Assembly (NCBI RefSeq): GCF_003568665.1 | Contig: NZ_QXMH01000005.1 | Coordinates: 186,001 to 250,000, forward strand | Length of the DNA stretch: 64,000 bases | Direction of reading: 5' to 3' | Origin: Chitinophaga alhagiae | GTDB lineage: Bacteria; Bacteroidota; Bacteroidia; Chitinophagales; Chitinophagaceae | Shown here: piece by piece, positions 16,694-25,275 of the stretch | Layout of the letters: each line of letters starts with the position of its first letter | Position numbering within the stretch: position 1 is the stretch's first letter | Translations under genes and position numbers: made by a program | The notes under the pieces: model-generated | What the model saw: the letters and a program-made list of their open reading frames with translations, nothing else | Databases searched by the model: none | Told to the model about the DNA's origin: nothing

Positions 16694-17119
16694 CTATTGG
16701 GAGGTCTCTCGTGTGTGCTTGTCCACAAAATCATTGATCAACACGGCCCACTCTCCCCTTCTCTCCTTTTCACCAAACTTGTAAACTTTGCTGCCAATGC
16801 TAAAGAACCCACCGTACCTGCTGATCTTTATTAAAACGGTGTCTTTATGCTTATAGGCAAATGCGCCAATTATATGTCCCTTCCACAGAAAAATATCATT
16901 AGAAGGTTTTGCTGACTTAATCAGGGCCAGTACCTTTTGGTCATTGTAAGCCTGTTTATGATACTTTCCCATATCCTCTAGATCATAACTATCAATATCC
17001 CTATCTTCAGAAATGGTATTGTACAATATCAGGCTGTCAACATCGAATGTTTTATCCTCACATCCAAAGCCAAGTGTACACGTGATCGTGATGAAAAATA
17101 TCAGTAAGTACGTTTTCAT
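16694..17119 (-). CDS. Hypothetical exported protein, possible lipoprotein
   Basis: This 141-residue protein has a hydrophobic start, LLIFFITITCTLGFGCEDK, which fits a lipobox (LGFG-C) or a plain signal peptide. The rest has no motif I recognise. It sits between the metal-linked YnfA/102-residue pair and the DUF488 operon on the same strand, with 80 bases to the DUF488 start, so co-transcription is possible but not evident. Confidence 0.55.
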   Translation of the reverse strand: MKTYLLIFFITITCTLGFGCEDKTFDVDSLILYNTISEDRDIDSYDLEDMGKYHKQAYNDQKVLALIKSAKPSNDIFLWKGHIIGAFAYKHKDTVLIKISRYGGFFSIGSKVYKFGEKERRGEWAVLINDFVDKHTRETSQ

Positions 17120-17157
17120 ATAAACAATAAAAATACGAATAGGAACGGTTATACTAC

Positions 17158-17466
17158 CTACAATCCCAATTCCGTCTCAATAAACGCCTTCGCACCATCC
17201 GGCCCTGTAATCTCCAGAGAGGCCTCGCTCCCATCCCCCGCAACCGCCAGCCGGAACTCAAAAAAATCACAGCACTGCCTTTCCGACTTGATGAACGACA
17301 CCAGTTCGTCCAGCACCTCATCGTGCCCCTGGAAGTTGTACCGGTAACCGCTATCCAGCTCCTGCCGGGATAGTATTTTCTTTTTGAGGGAGGCCAGCAC
17401 AGTAGCCTTCCGCTCCCGCAATGCGGGGCTTGTCAATTTGCAGCTCAATTCCCTTGTTGTTTTCAT
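17158..17466 (-). CDS. Small protein with a CC-D-F-F motif, linked to MerR and YnfA
   Basis: This 102-residue cytoplasmic protein has a short helical part and a C-terminal part with ERQCCDFFEFRLAVAG and LEITGPDGAKAFIETEL. The adjacent cysteines followed by aromatic residues suggest metal or metalloid binding. I know similar small proteins beside MerR regulators in Bacteroidota but no proven function. It is 41 bases downstream of the YnfA-type gene and probably in its operon. Confidence 0.6.
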   Translation of the reverse strand: MKTTRELSCKLTSPALRERKATVLASLKKKILSRQELDSGYRYNFQGHDEVLDELVSFIKSERQCCDFFEFRLAVAGDGSEASLEITGPDGAKAFIETELGL

Positions 17467-17507
17467 ACAGCAAAGATAACCCCTGGAGTATAATCAACAG
17501 TGGCCGG

Positions 17508-17837
17508 TTATTTTCTGGGGGCAAAGAAAATAATGTAAGCACCGATGAGGCAAATGACCGACCCAATGATCTCATACATATCGGGCTTCACCTTGTCAAC
17601 CTTCCAGCCCCACAACACCGCCAGAATGATGAAAATACCGCCGTAGGCAGCGTATACCCGCCCAAACCCGGCCGGTTGCCAGGTGGCCACAACGGCGTAA
17701 AAAACCAGGATGAAACATCCCGTCAAACCTATCCAGAGCGGCTTCCCTTCTTTCAGCCATTGCCAGACCAGGTATCCGCCGCCAATTTCACAAAGGCCAG
17801 CCAGGATAAATATCAGTATGGATTTCAAAACAGGCAT
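17508..17837 (-). CDS. YnfA/UPF0060-family small membrane protein
   Basis: This 109-residue protein has four membrane segments and the family signature: IFILAGLCEIGGGYLVWQWLKEGKP, ATWQPAGFGRVYAAYGGIFI and LIGAYIIFFAPR. It resembles small multidrug-resistance transporters, and transport is plausible but unproven. It is divergent from merR; the 22-bp dyad at 17863 lies between the two start sites. Confidence 0.9.
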   Translation of the reverse strand: MPVLKSILIFILAGLCEIGGGYLVWQWLKEGKPLWIGLTGCFILVFYAVVATWQPAGFGRVYAAYGGIFIILAVLWGWKVDKVKPDMYEIIGSVICLIGAYIIFFAPRK

Positions 17838-17862
17838 AAAATATTTTTACGCACAAAGATAA

Positions 17863-17884
17863 ACCGTGGAGCATAGTCCATGGT
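17863..17884. promoter_or_regulatory. MerR-type dyad operator (ACCGTGGA-N6-TCCATGGT)
   Basis: The arms are ACCGTGGA and TCCATGGT, 8 bp each, with one mismatch and a 6-bp spacer (GCATAG). It lies 1 bp before the merR -7 box TATATTTG and between two divergent genes, as expected for a MerR-family operator. Confidence 0.65.
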
Positions 17885-17885
17885 G

Positions 17886-17893
17886 TATATTTG
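17886..17893 (+). promoter_or_regulatory. merR promoter -7 box (TATATTTG)
   Basis: TATATTTG fits TAnnTTTG exactly and lies 19 bp upstream of the merR ATG at 17913, right after the dyad. Confidence 0.6.
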
Positions 17894-17912
17894 TGTAAAT
17901 AATACAGTGGAT

Positions 17913-18311
17913 ATGCTTATTGGTGAACTGTCAAAAAGAAGCGGTTTTTCCCGCGATACGATCCGGTTTTATGAAAAACAGGGCCTGATCAGGGTTGGGC
18001 GCCGGGAAAGACGGGAAAATAATTACAAGGAATATTCTGAAGACATACTCCGGCAATTGCTGCTGCTCAGGAAAATAAAAAGTTATGGGTTTACGCTGAA
18101 CGAAAGCGCGGGGATCATAGCGCTCATGGAGGAGAACCTGGCAACGTGCAACAGGGTCAGTGAGGCCGCCAGCGGGAAAATACAGACCATCAATGCCAGG
18201 ATACAGGAGCTGGAGAACCTGAAGGAATTGCTGCAGTCCGGCGTAGACGCGTGTATGAGCGGGTGTTGCTCCCCGGATACCGATGAGAACTGCCGGTTAT
18301 TTGCAATATGA
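17913..18311 (+). CDS. MerR-family transcriptional regulator, probably metal-responsive
   Basis: This 132-residue protein has an N-terminal MerR winged helix (MLIGELSKRSGFSRDTIRFYEKQGLI), a long dimerisation helix and a C-terminal metal-loop region rich in cysteine (CMSGCCSPDTDENC). A lone cysteine in LATCNRV precedes the helix, as in metal-sensing MerR proteins, so a thiophilic metal or metalloid is a reasonable guess. An upstream in-frame start at 17880 would overlap the operator, so I use 17913. The likely targets are itself and the divergent ynfA-type gene. Confidence 0.88.
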   Translation: MLIGELSKRSGFSRDTIRFYEKQGLIRVGRRERRENNYKEYSEDILRQLLLLRKIKSYGFTLNESAGIIALMEENLATCNRVSEAASGKIQTINARIQELENLKELLQSGVDACMSGCCSPDTDENCRLFAI

Positions 18312-18330
18312 ACCGGAACGGCATGAAACC

Positions 18331-18777
18331 TCAAACCATATCCTCCCTTTTCCTGAGCCTGTCAATCAACCGCAGCAGGTATGCACGGTTCCGCCCGTGC
18401 AGATCATCTGCAATACAGGCTTCTATCACGGCAAGATGCTCCAGGTTGTAGGCCCATAACAATCCCTCGTTGGTCTGGATGCGGTACCATAGTGTAAAGC
18501 CGAAAAAGGGATCAATGGAGGTATTGAGATGCAACGTGCGGCTATATTTCGGCTTGCCCCGGCTATTGACATATACCTTCAGCTTAGGGGTATTGGCATA
18601 TCTGATGGCGTACCTGCACTGCGCACAGGAAAAGCGGACCTTCTCTTCCTGCCTGGTCACAGGCTCGTGAAGGCCCGCTCCAATTACCAGCGCTTTCCTT
18701 TCACAGCGTGGACAAACTACGTCTATCTTGTCTGTGAAACCGCTGTTTTGTACGGCATGGAGGCTTGAATTTTCCAT
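18331..18777 (-). CDS. Zinc-ribbon protein of unknown function
   Basis: This 148-residue protein has a zinc-ribbon pattern: VVCPRCERKALVIG and, about 35 residues later, FSCAQCRYAIRY. A conserved-looking tail follows (FFGFTLWYRIQTNEGLLWAYNLEHLAVIEACIADDL). The ATG at 18777 is preferred; the frame is open to 18828 but would overlap the upstream gene. It is the third gene of an operon with two exported proteins; its role there is unknown. Confidence 0.65.
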   Translation of the reverse strand: MENSSLHAVQNSGFTDKIDVVCPRCERKALVIGAGLHEPVTRQEEKVRFSCAQCRYAIRYANTPKLKVYVNSRGKPKYSRTLHLNTSIDPFFGFTLWYRIQTNEGLLWAYNLEHLAVIEACIADDLHGRNRAYLLRLIDRLRKREDMV

Positions 18778-18797
18778 GTACGAATTGTTTTGAGATG

Positions 18798-19814
18798 TTA
18801 CAGTGTGTTCTCCCGTACAATCACCCATATCAGTTCATACGTGGTTTTCCCGTAGGTGTAGTTGAGCATTTTTTTATTGATGGACATTGAGAGGCGTTTA
18901 TATTCTCCGTCCGGTGTCTTTTCATCGCTCCTGAAATTAATGTCGTACCATTTATCATCTGATCCAACCAGCGGTTCGTTGCCGGACGTTATCGCCGTCC
19001 ACAATTCGCCGGAGATATGTAGCAACTCCGCAATTTGCCCGGGGTTCAACGTATGTCTGGCCGTCTTTTTATAACCATCGCTTTTTACCTGTGCAACGCC
19101 ATAGCTTGCAACTTTGTCTACGCCTTTTCCCTTGGTCTTAACATCAAAAATGCTCAGTTTGTCTTTCTTCATATACCTGAAAAAATACGTGCTGCTCTTG
19201 TCCAGGTCAAAACCGGCGTCTTTAATGAACTTATTGGTCATTTTTTCGGTCACGGCTTTTTTGGCATAGAAAAGCGGTACGTTATACGCTATGGGATGTT
19301 CCAGAAAACTGCCTAAAGTAGTACCGGTTTTTGGAAACCCGGCGGCAAGGCGTTTCACCATATCCAGGAACTGCCTGTTCCGGTTCACTAAATAGGCTAC
19401 CCGTGCATCATAGGCTTCTTTTCTTTTATCCAGGTCTACCTTGAGCCGGTATACTTCCATCAGCTTTGCCTCGCCGAGTCCGTCTTTTCCTTGGGTATTT
19501 TCAAAAGCGGCCAGTGCGGCAGCCAGGTTTGCAAGGGCCTCTTGCTGCTCTCCCAGGGATTCCTTGCCTATTGTTCCCTTTTCACTGATAGCAGCAACCT
19601 GGTCTGTTATCATTACCCTTAAATAGGCCATTGGCGGGTTCACGCCGCCAAAAGCGGTTTCCGCCTTTTTCAGAAAACCGAGCGCTTCGCCATACTGTTT
19701 GGCATCAAATTTTTCTTCCGCCATCTGGTAGGCCATTTTGGCTTCCATAGCGTTCTGTGCATGTGCAACCATTGCCATGCATAAAAAAACAGTGAGGTGT
19801 AAGAGTTGTTTCAT
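18798..19814 (-). CDS. Exported protein of unknown function, second gene of the LuxR-linked operon
   Basis: This 338-residue protein starts MKQLLHLTVFLCMAMVAHAQ, a signal peptide that fixes the start at 19814 and not at 19976. The first 90 residues look like a tetratricopeptide-type helical hairpin (AYQMAEEKFDAKQYGEALGFLKKAETAFGG). The C-terminal half (YFRYMKKDKLSIFDVKTKG, HTLNPGQIAELLHISGELWTAI, TYGKTTYELIWVIVRENTL) has no family I recognise. It follows the upstream exported gene by 19 bases. Confidence 0.7.
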   Translation of the reverse strand: MKQLLHLTVFLCMAMVAHAQNAMEAKMAYQMAEEKFDAKQYGEALGFLKKAETAFGGVNPPMAYLRVMITDQVAAISEKGTIGKESLGEQQEALANLAAALAAFENTQGKDGLGEAKLMEVYRLKVDLDKRKEAYDARVAYLVNRNRQFLDMVKRLAAGFPKTGTTLGSFLEHPIAYNVPLFYAKKAVTEKMTNKFIKDAGFDLDKSSTYFFRYMKKDKLSIFDVKTKGKGVDKVASYGVAQVKSDGYKKTARHTLNPGQIAELLHISGELWTAITSGNEPLVGSDDKWYDINFRSDEKTPDGEYKRLSMSINKKMLNYTYGKTTYELIWVIVRENTL

Positions 19815-19833
19815 GCAATTTGAGATATGTGTG

Positions 19834-21705
19834 CTATTTTTTATTCCAGAAATCCGGTTCCGTCTTTGTTCCGTTAATGTTGTTCTCTTTTGCCGGAACG
19901 GCCCAAAAGTCGGTTCCCGTTTGACTGCCGGTGTTGTTCGTTCCCCAGAAATCCGGCCCCGGCGACACGGCCGCATTGGCGTTGGCGGCCGGTTCCTTTA
20001 CCGTTATGGTGATGTCTTTCAAAACAAACCTGGCGCCGGGGGCTACTCCCAATAAAGAATTACGGTATTGCTCCGCTTCGGGCCTGCCGGTAAAGTAGCC
20101 GATAATGACGGGGTTGCGGAGGCCAGCCTGCTCAAAGGTCCGCTTTACGGTGGAGGTATAAGGGTAAGTACCATCACTGTAGCGGTATACGGGAATTACA
20201 TTGCTTACGCTCAGGGCCACCTGCTGGTTTTTGTTCCAGTCTGCCTTATTGCTGCTGTAGGCAAACAGGTATAATACAGGCGCTGTTACCTTGTGTGAGC
20301 TAAGCGGCATACCGCCATCGGCAAATATTTTGTTTACTTCCCGCCGGATGGTAACTAGCGCCTTTAGCTGCCGGTCTTTGATAGCCGCTTCCTGGGCCGC
20401 GCGCTGCCGCTGTAGTTCCGCCCGGGCATCTTTTTCCGCTTTGGAGGACGCAATGGCCGAGGCCAGGCCGCCAATGGCGCTTGTCATACCTGAATAATCG
20501 TACCCTGAAGCGCTTGTGCCAATAGCTTGGGAGTAAGCCCGGGCAGCCTGCGCAGACGACTGCTGCATCTCGCTTGCCAGGCTTGATACTTCACGCATTT
20601 TCTGCGCAAAAACAGCGTTCAGCTCTTCCACGGTTTCAAAATGTCCGTCCAGATCAGCAGCATCCCGCATATTGTGCCGAGCGGCAGACATGGCATAAAA
20701 GCTGGTGCTGACCTGCTCCCATTTTTGCTTGAACTCCGCATCGCGCTGCTGCCGCAATGCTTCCTGGCGTTGCATGTTTGCATAAATTTTGTTAGCCGCC
20801 TGCCTGTCATACGTTACTTTATCTACCTGCCGGGCGCCATCCCTCACTTTTTGATAGTAGTTGCCTTTATCGTCCCTGAAATATTCTCCTTCTTTTACAT
20901 CGTTCAGCCCTCCTGAAAACTGTGAAGCCGGTTGAAGGCGGTCTCCTTCCTCCCGGCCCGGGCTACTGGCGCCATTGCCTGTAATATTGATATTGTTTTG
21001 CGTCACCGGCGCGGCTGAGGCCGCTTCCTGCTTCCTGTTTTCCCCGGTTTCTCTTTTGGAGTTATTGATAGCGGTCTCATTATCATTGATAACACGCTGG
21101 CACGTTTTGATATCACTTGCACACCTGGCCTTTAATTTTTCCAGGTAGTTCCAGTGATCAAAGTTGCCTGATACGTTTTTCCTGTTCAACTGGCTTTGTA
21201 TCTCCTTCTCAATTTCCCCGAACTGCACCAGCAGCCTTTTGGCTATCTGAACTCCTTTGGCCAGGTTTTCGGGGTCACGGGTATTTGGCATGCCATACAT
21301 GCCCTGGCTAAAGTCATGGCTTTTTTCCAGCTGCGAAAGTTTACCGTTATATTCATTGTAAAAAGTAATATACCGGTTGTAGTTCTCCACGGGAAAGCCA
21401 TCCAGGTAGATGACGCAGTTATCAAAAACAGTGTTTGCCTTTCCATTGAACGCCCTGGATTCTCCTTTGCCCGGGATAGTGACTTTTTCTCCGTTATGCA
21501 TAAAGCTGATCTCCATATCGTCATCATTGGCAATGAAATGCTTTTCGCCTTTTTCATTGAAATTGACCAGCCGGAGGGAAAAGCTCTTATAGCTGCCGCA
21601 ATTGTACAATTCAGTGAACTTGCGGGGCTGGGCCTGTGTGGGCATACCCGCCAGGAGGCACATGATCCCGAAAATGCCTGCAATGGTCTTTGTTATTATT
21701 TTCAT
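19834..21705 (-). CDS. Large exported protein with a SPOR-like region and three C-terminal DFW motifs
   Basis: This 623-residue protein has the signal peptide KTIAGIFGIMCLLAGMPTQAQ. The N-terminal 200 residues are unassigned. A long coiled-coil-rich, Gln/Ala/Arg-rich section follows (RAELQRQRAAQEAAIKDRQ), and then a section near residue 490 reading YLFAYSSNKADWNKNQ, YPYTSTVKRTFEQAGL and IIGYFTGRPEAEQYRNSLL, which resembles a SPOR-type peptidoglycan-binding fold. The last 60 residues contain GPDFWGTN, GTDFWAVP and EPDFWNKK, three DFW motifs spaced about 20 residues apart. It is the first gene of a three-gene operon divergent from a LuxR regulator. The function is unknown. Confidence 0.7.
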   Translation of the reverse strand: MKIITKTIAGIFGIMCLLAGMPTQAQPRKFTELYNCGSYKSFSLRLVNFNEKGEKHFIANDDDMEISFMHNGEKVTIPGKGESRAFNGKANTVFDNCVIYLDGFPVENYNRYITFYNEYNGKLSQLEKSHDFSQGMYGMPNTRDPENLAKGVQIAKRLLVQFGEIEKEIQSQLNRKNVSGNFDHWNYLEKLKARCASDIKTCQRVINDNETAINNSKRETGENRKQEAASAAPVTQNNINITGNGASSPGREEGDRLQPASQFSGGLNDVKEGEYFRDDKGNYYQKVRDGARQVDKVTYDRQAANKIYANMQRQEALRQQRDAEFKQKWEQVSTSFYAMSAARHNMRDAADLDGHFETVEELNAVFAQKMREVSSLASEMQQSSAQAARAYSQAIGTSASGYDYSGMTSAIGGLASAIASSKAEKDARAELQRQRAAQEAAIKDRQLKALVTIRREVNKIFADGGMPLSSHKVTAPVLYLFAYSSNKADWNKNQQVALSVSNVIPVYRYSDGTYPYTSTVKRTFEQAGLRNPVIIGYFTGRPEAEQYRNSLLGVAPGARFVLKDITITVKEPAANANAAVSPGPDFWGTNNTGSQTGTDFWAVPAKENNINGTKTEPDFWNKK

Positions 21706-21845
21706 GTTCCCATCTGGATTAAGTTGCTGCCGGCAAAGGTAGAACAGGCAGATACCGAGGTAAATACCCTACCCTAGGTATTTATGGCTGCAGTTATTGC
21801 GATAACTGTATTTATTGGCTATTTTAGTTGCAATATTCCCTGGCT

Positions 21846-22559
21846 ATGAAAATGATGAGACCTTTAGACAAAGAATTATACGGTATATCAAAAGGGCTTC
21901 GGTCTGGTGATTTCAGTGTTCCGGATATCGGGGATATTGTGCCGGCCGCGTTGATGCTGCATGACCTGGACGGCCTGCAGCCCGTTGGATGCAGCTATAT
22001 GAACAATTGGGGCTGCGAGCACCTGGGCTCTTCCGCAAATGAAGTGAATGAGCTTGGCGAGGCGTACTATGAAAAGTATTTTGTGAAAGAGGAATCTTTT
22101 GCCATATTCCAGGGAATGAACAATTACCTGGAACTGGGAGACTTTGATAAACAGTATAATTTCTTTCAGCGGGTCAGGTTATATGGCGAGACTGACTACA
22201 GCTGGTTCTATACCGTTTGCAAGGTAGTGCAGGTAAAGGCCGCTGCAGGGCCGGAAAACAAGATCATTTTACTTTCCTCTCCCGTTATTGGCATGGACGC
22301 GCTGATTGCCCGGGTCAACAGAACGCTTGACCAGGATACGTACATCCGGGCAAATTACCGGCGGTTTGCCGCATTGACCAGCCGGGAAAAAGAGATCATC
22401 ACCCTGCTGGCCAACGGTAAATCTACCAACGAGATGGCCGGGCAACTGTTTATTTCCGCACATACGGTATCCACACATAGAAAGAACATCTTCCGGAAGA
22501 TAGAATGCAAATCCTTTGCGGAATTGCTTCGTTTTGCCATTGCTTTTGACCTGGTATAG
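21846..22559 (+). CDS. LuxR-family transcriptional regulator
   Basis: This 237-residue protein has an N-terminal effector-like domain without a recognisable fold motif. The C-terminal LuxR helix-turn-helix reads LTSREKEIITLLANGKSTNEMAGQLFISAHTVSTHRKNIFRKI. I place the start at 21846 (MKMMRPLDK), because 21828 is a TTG. It is divergent from the operon of two exported proteins and a zinc-ribbon protein, and is the likeliest local regulator of it (inference). Confidence 0.88.
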   Translation: MKMMRPLDKELYGISKGLRSGDFSVPDIGDIVPAALMLHDLDGLQPVGCSYMNNWGCEHLGSSANEVNELGEAYYEKYFVKEESFAIFQGMNNYLELGDFDKQYNFFQRVRLYGETDYSWFYTVCKVVQVKAAAGPENKIILLSSPVIGMDALIARVNRTLDQDTYIRANYRRFAALTSREKEIITLLANGKSTNEMAGQLFISAHTVSTHRKNIFRKIECKSFAELLRFAIAFDLV

Positions 22560-22602
22560 GCTGTGGCGGTGATTGCCGCCGGCAGCATGGCGAAAAAGAT
22601 CT

Positions 22603-23847
22603 TCAGCTTTTCCAATACAGGCTCCCTTCATCATGCGCAAAAGCCACGGTAGCAGACATCCTGGAAACAGCCTCCGCCGAGCAACTGGCATTGACCAGCA
22701 CCAGGGCGGCCTTGTCTCCGGCTTTGGGCCATTGCATATGGCCTTCATTATTCAGGGGCAGTATATTACGGGTAGCAAAACGCAATGTTCTGGAAAGCTC
22801 AAATTCTGTTACCCAGCCATACAGCTCCGCCATCAGGTGGGCTTTCTGCAACATGTTACCGGTACCGAACGTGCTCCAGTAATCCTGCACGTTGTCATTG
22901 CCCATCAATACTTCCACCCCATGTTTCAGCAAGGCTGGAATGGGCATGGCCGCCCCGCGGAACGGGATGGCAGACACGATCCCCATGCCGGCCGCCGCCA
23001 GCTTTTCTGCAACGGCTTCCGTTTCTTTTGACTGAAGTTGCGCCAGCACAAACGCATGGCTGACAAAGGTACGCCCCTTTAGCTGCGGGTTTTGAAGCAC
23101 CTGTTCCGCCAGGTACGTTATGGTGCGCAGGCCTTCCTTCCCCCCGTCGTGCAGGTGGATGTCTATGCCTTTGTTATGATCTATGGCCAGCTGTACCGTA
23201 AGATCAATGGCTTTCTGAATGCCGTTATCTATGCTGAAAGGGTCCAGCCCGCCAATGAAATCCACGTTCTCCAGCTGCGCGGCTTCTTTCATCAGCGGGG
23301 CTGAATCTGTATAATAAAGCCCGTGCTGCGGAAAAGCTACCAGCTCCGCTTTGAAACTGTCTTGCTTGTTGTCAAGCGCTTTTTGCAGGTTTTCGAGCGA
23401 GCGGAGGCCGGAGGTGGTATCTACGTTAAAATGTGTTCTGGCAAAGGAGGTGCCATAGCTTTGTAAAAGGCTGATGAGCTGCTCCGCTCTTGCGGTAGAT
23501 GTTTTCAGCAAGGTGGGGATGATCTCCTGCTCGTAGGCGATCATATCCCGCACTGTTCTCCGCCTGGGGGAGAGCGCCTGCCAGGGCAGGCCGTACAGGG
23601 TTTTGTCCAGGTGAACGTGCATGTCTTTGAACGCCGGCAGCATCAGGTAACCTTTGGCATCAATGGCGTGCGGGAGTGGTGCATCATTCGGGAATACCCT
23701 GGTTATTTTCCCGTTGCTGACGGTTATGCAGAACAGGCCGGTTCGGGTGGCGGTTACACCGTCCTCGTCAAAAACAAAAGCCGTTTCCAGCCTTACATTC
23801 TTTAAAGTATAGCTATTTCCGGCAAGGATATGGTAAGCAGTTTCCAT
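22603..23847 (-). CDS. Amidohydrolase, cytosine-deaminase-like, cytoplasmic paralogue
   Basis: This 414-residue metal-dependent hydrolase has LPAFKDMHVHLDKTLYGLPWQAL (HxH plus DK), IDIHLHDGGKEGLRT and the Asp-bearing LMGNDNVQDYWSTFG. It has no signal peptide. It is 21 bases downstream of, and about half identical by eye to, the second amidohydrolase at 23869. The two are tandem paralogues, and both probably act on a cyclic amide or amine substrate. The substrate cannot be deduced. Confidence 0.88.
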   Translation of the reverse strand: METAYHILAGNSYTLKNVRLETAFVFDEDGVTATRTGLFCITVSNGKITRVFPNDAPLPHAIDAKGYLMLPAFKDMHVHLDKTLYGLPWQALSPRRRTVRDMIAYEQEIIPTLLKTSTARAEQLISLLQSYGTSFARTHFNVDTTSGLRSLENLQKALDNKQDSFKAELVAFPQHGLYYTDSAPLMKEAAQLENVDFIGGLDPFSIDNGIQKAIDLTVQLAIDHNKGIDIHLHDGGKEGLRTITYLAEQVLQNPQLKGRTFVSHAFVLAQLQSKETEAVAEKLAAAGMGIVSAIPFRGAAMPIPALLKHGVEVLMGNDNVQDYWSTFGTGNMLQKAHLMAELYGWVTEFELSRTLRFATRNILPLNNEGHMQWPKAGDKAALVLVNASCSAEAVSRMSATVAFAHDEGSLYWKS

Positions 23848-23868
23848 GATATGTAGTGAGCTGGATGG

Positions 23869-25188
23869 TTAAAAAACGATATTGCCTTTGTATATCAGCG
23901 ATGTAACGGGCGATATCCGTGAAACGGCTTCAGCAGAACAGCTGGCATCAACAAAAACCATATCGGCCTGGTCACCAGCCTTCGGCCATTGTTGCACACC
24001 CTTGTCATCCAGCGGCAGCAAGCCTGCTGTTGCCAGCTTTAAAGTTCTTGACAGGCCAAATTCCGTGGTATTCCCGTACAGTTGCGCGGCCAGGTTCGCT
24101 TTCTGCAAAACGCTTCCGGAGCCGAACGTATTCCAGTGGTCAATGATGCTGTCATTCCCCGTCATGACCGTTACGTTGTGTTTCAGCAGTGTGGGAATAG
24201 GCATGATCAGTCCGCCGAAGGGGATGGTGGAAACGATGCCTATTTGCGCGGCGCCGAGCTTTTCCGCAATTGCTTCCTGTTGTGGCCTGTCCAGCCTGCC
24301 CAGCACAAAACAGTGGCTCAGGTATGTTTTCCCTTTCAGGGCGGGGTTTTCATTTACCTTGTTAATGAGGTATTCTACAGTTTTGAGCCCGGATTCGCCA
24401 GATTCATGCAGGTGAATGTCGATGCCTTTGCCATGGTCCAGGGCCAGCTGTATGGTGAAGTCCATCGTTTTTTCTATAGCCCCGTCTATTGTATAGGGGT
24501 CTACTCCGCCAATGAAGTCTATGCCCGCCTGAGCGGCTTCTTTCAGGTAAAGGGCGGTATCTGTATAAAACACGCCGTGTTGCGGGAAGGCTACCAGTTC
24601 AGCGCCGAACACCTTCTTTTTGTTCTCCAGCGCCTTTTGCAGGTTTTTAAGGGAATCCAGCCGGGAGGTAGGCTCAATGTTCACGTGGCTGCGTGCAAAG
24701 GATGTTCCCTTTGATTGCAGCAATTCAATTAACTGCTCCGCTTTATAGGTGGAGTTCTTCAGCATGTCCGGCAAGATCTTCTGCTCCAGCGCAATCATCC
24801 CTTTTACACCGCCCGTTCTCCTCCTCACGGCCTGCCAGGGGCCGCCGTAAAAGGTTTTGTCCAGGTGGATGTGCATGTCCCTGAACGCAGGAAGCATTAA
24901 CATGCCCCCGGCATCCACCGCGTTCTTTGCACCGGGCTGGTTGGGGCTGATCTTTTTGATTACCCCGTTTTCTATTTCAACAGCAAAAAGCGCGGTATGG
25001 GTAGCAATAACCTCATCATTTTCATACGCAAAACCAGTTTCCAGCCGAACGTTTTTCAGTATATAGCTGCCGCTTGTTTGCGCGCTTTCGCTTGTAGTCC
25101 CATTAACCTCCTTCAACGTTCCGGGAACAAATGCCAGCCCGGCAAAACCTAATGCGGAGTTCCTGATAAAGTCTTTACGCGATACCAT
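23869..25188 (-). CDS. Amidohydrolase, cytosine-deaminase-like, exported paralogue
   Basis: This 439-residue paralogue of the downstream gene has matching metal motifs: LPAFRDMHIHLDKTFYGGPWQAV, IDIHLHESGESGLKT and MTGNDSIIDHWNTFG. Unlike its twin it carries an N-terminal export signal (MVSRKDFIRNSALGFAGLAFVPG), with an RK pair that could suit the Tat pathway. The ATG at 25188 is preferred over 25215, since the shorter start begins at MVSRKDF. It is probably expressed with the paralogue and controlled by the AraC gene upstream at 25276. Confidence 0.88.
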   Translation of the reverse strand: MVSRKDFIRNSALGFAGLAFVPGTLKEVNGTTSESAQTSGSYILKNVRLETGFAYENDEVIATHTALFAVEIENGVIKKISPNQPGAKNAVDAGGMLMLPAFRDMHIHLDKTFYGGPWQAVRRRTGGVKGMIALEQKILPDMLKNSTYKAEQLIELLQSKGTSFARSHVNIEPTSRLDSLKNLQKALENKKKVFGAELVAFPQHGVFYTDTALYLKEAAQAGIDFIGGVDPYTIDGAIEKTMDFTIQLALDHGKGIDIHLHESGESGLKTVEYLINKVNENPALKGKTYLSHCFVLGRLDRPQQEAIAEKLGAAQIGIVSTIPFGGLIMPIPTLLKHNVTVMTGNDSIIDHWNTFGSGSVLQKANLAAQLYGNTTEFGLSRTLKLATAGLLPLDDKGVQQWPKAGDQADMVFVDASCSAEAVSRISPVTSLIYKGNIVF

Positions 25189-25275
25189 GTTATTGCTTTT
25201 GATACGATCATACAAAGGTACGCCGCCCGGCGGTTGCGGCCCGTGGGCGATTACTGCGATTCTTTGTAAAATTTA

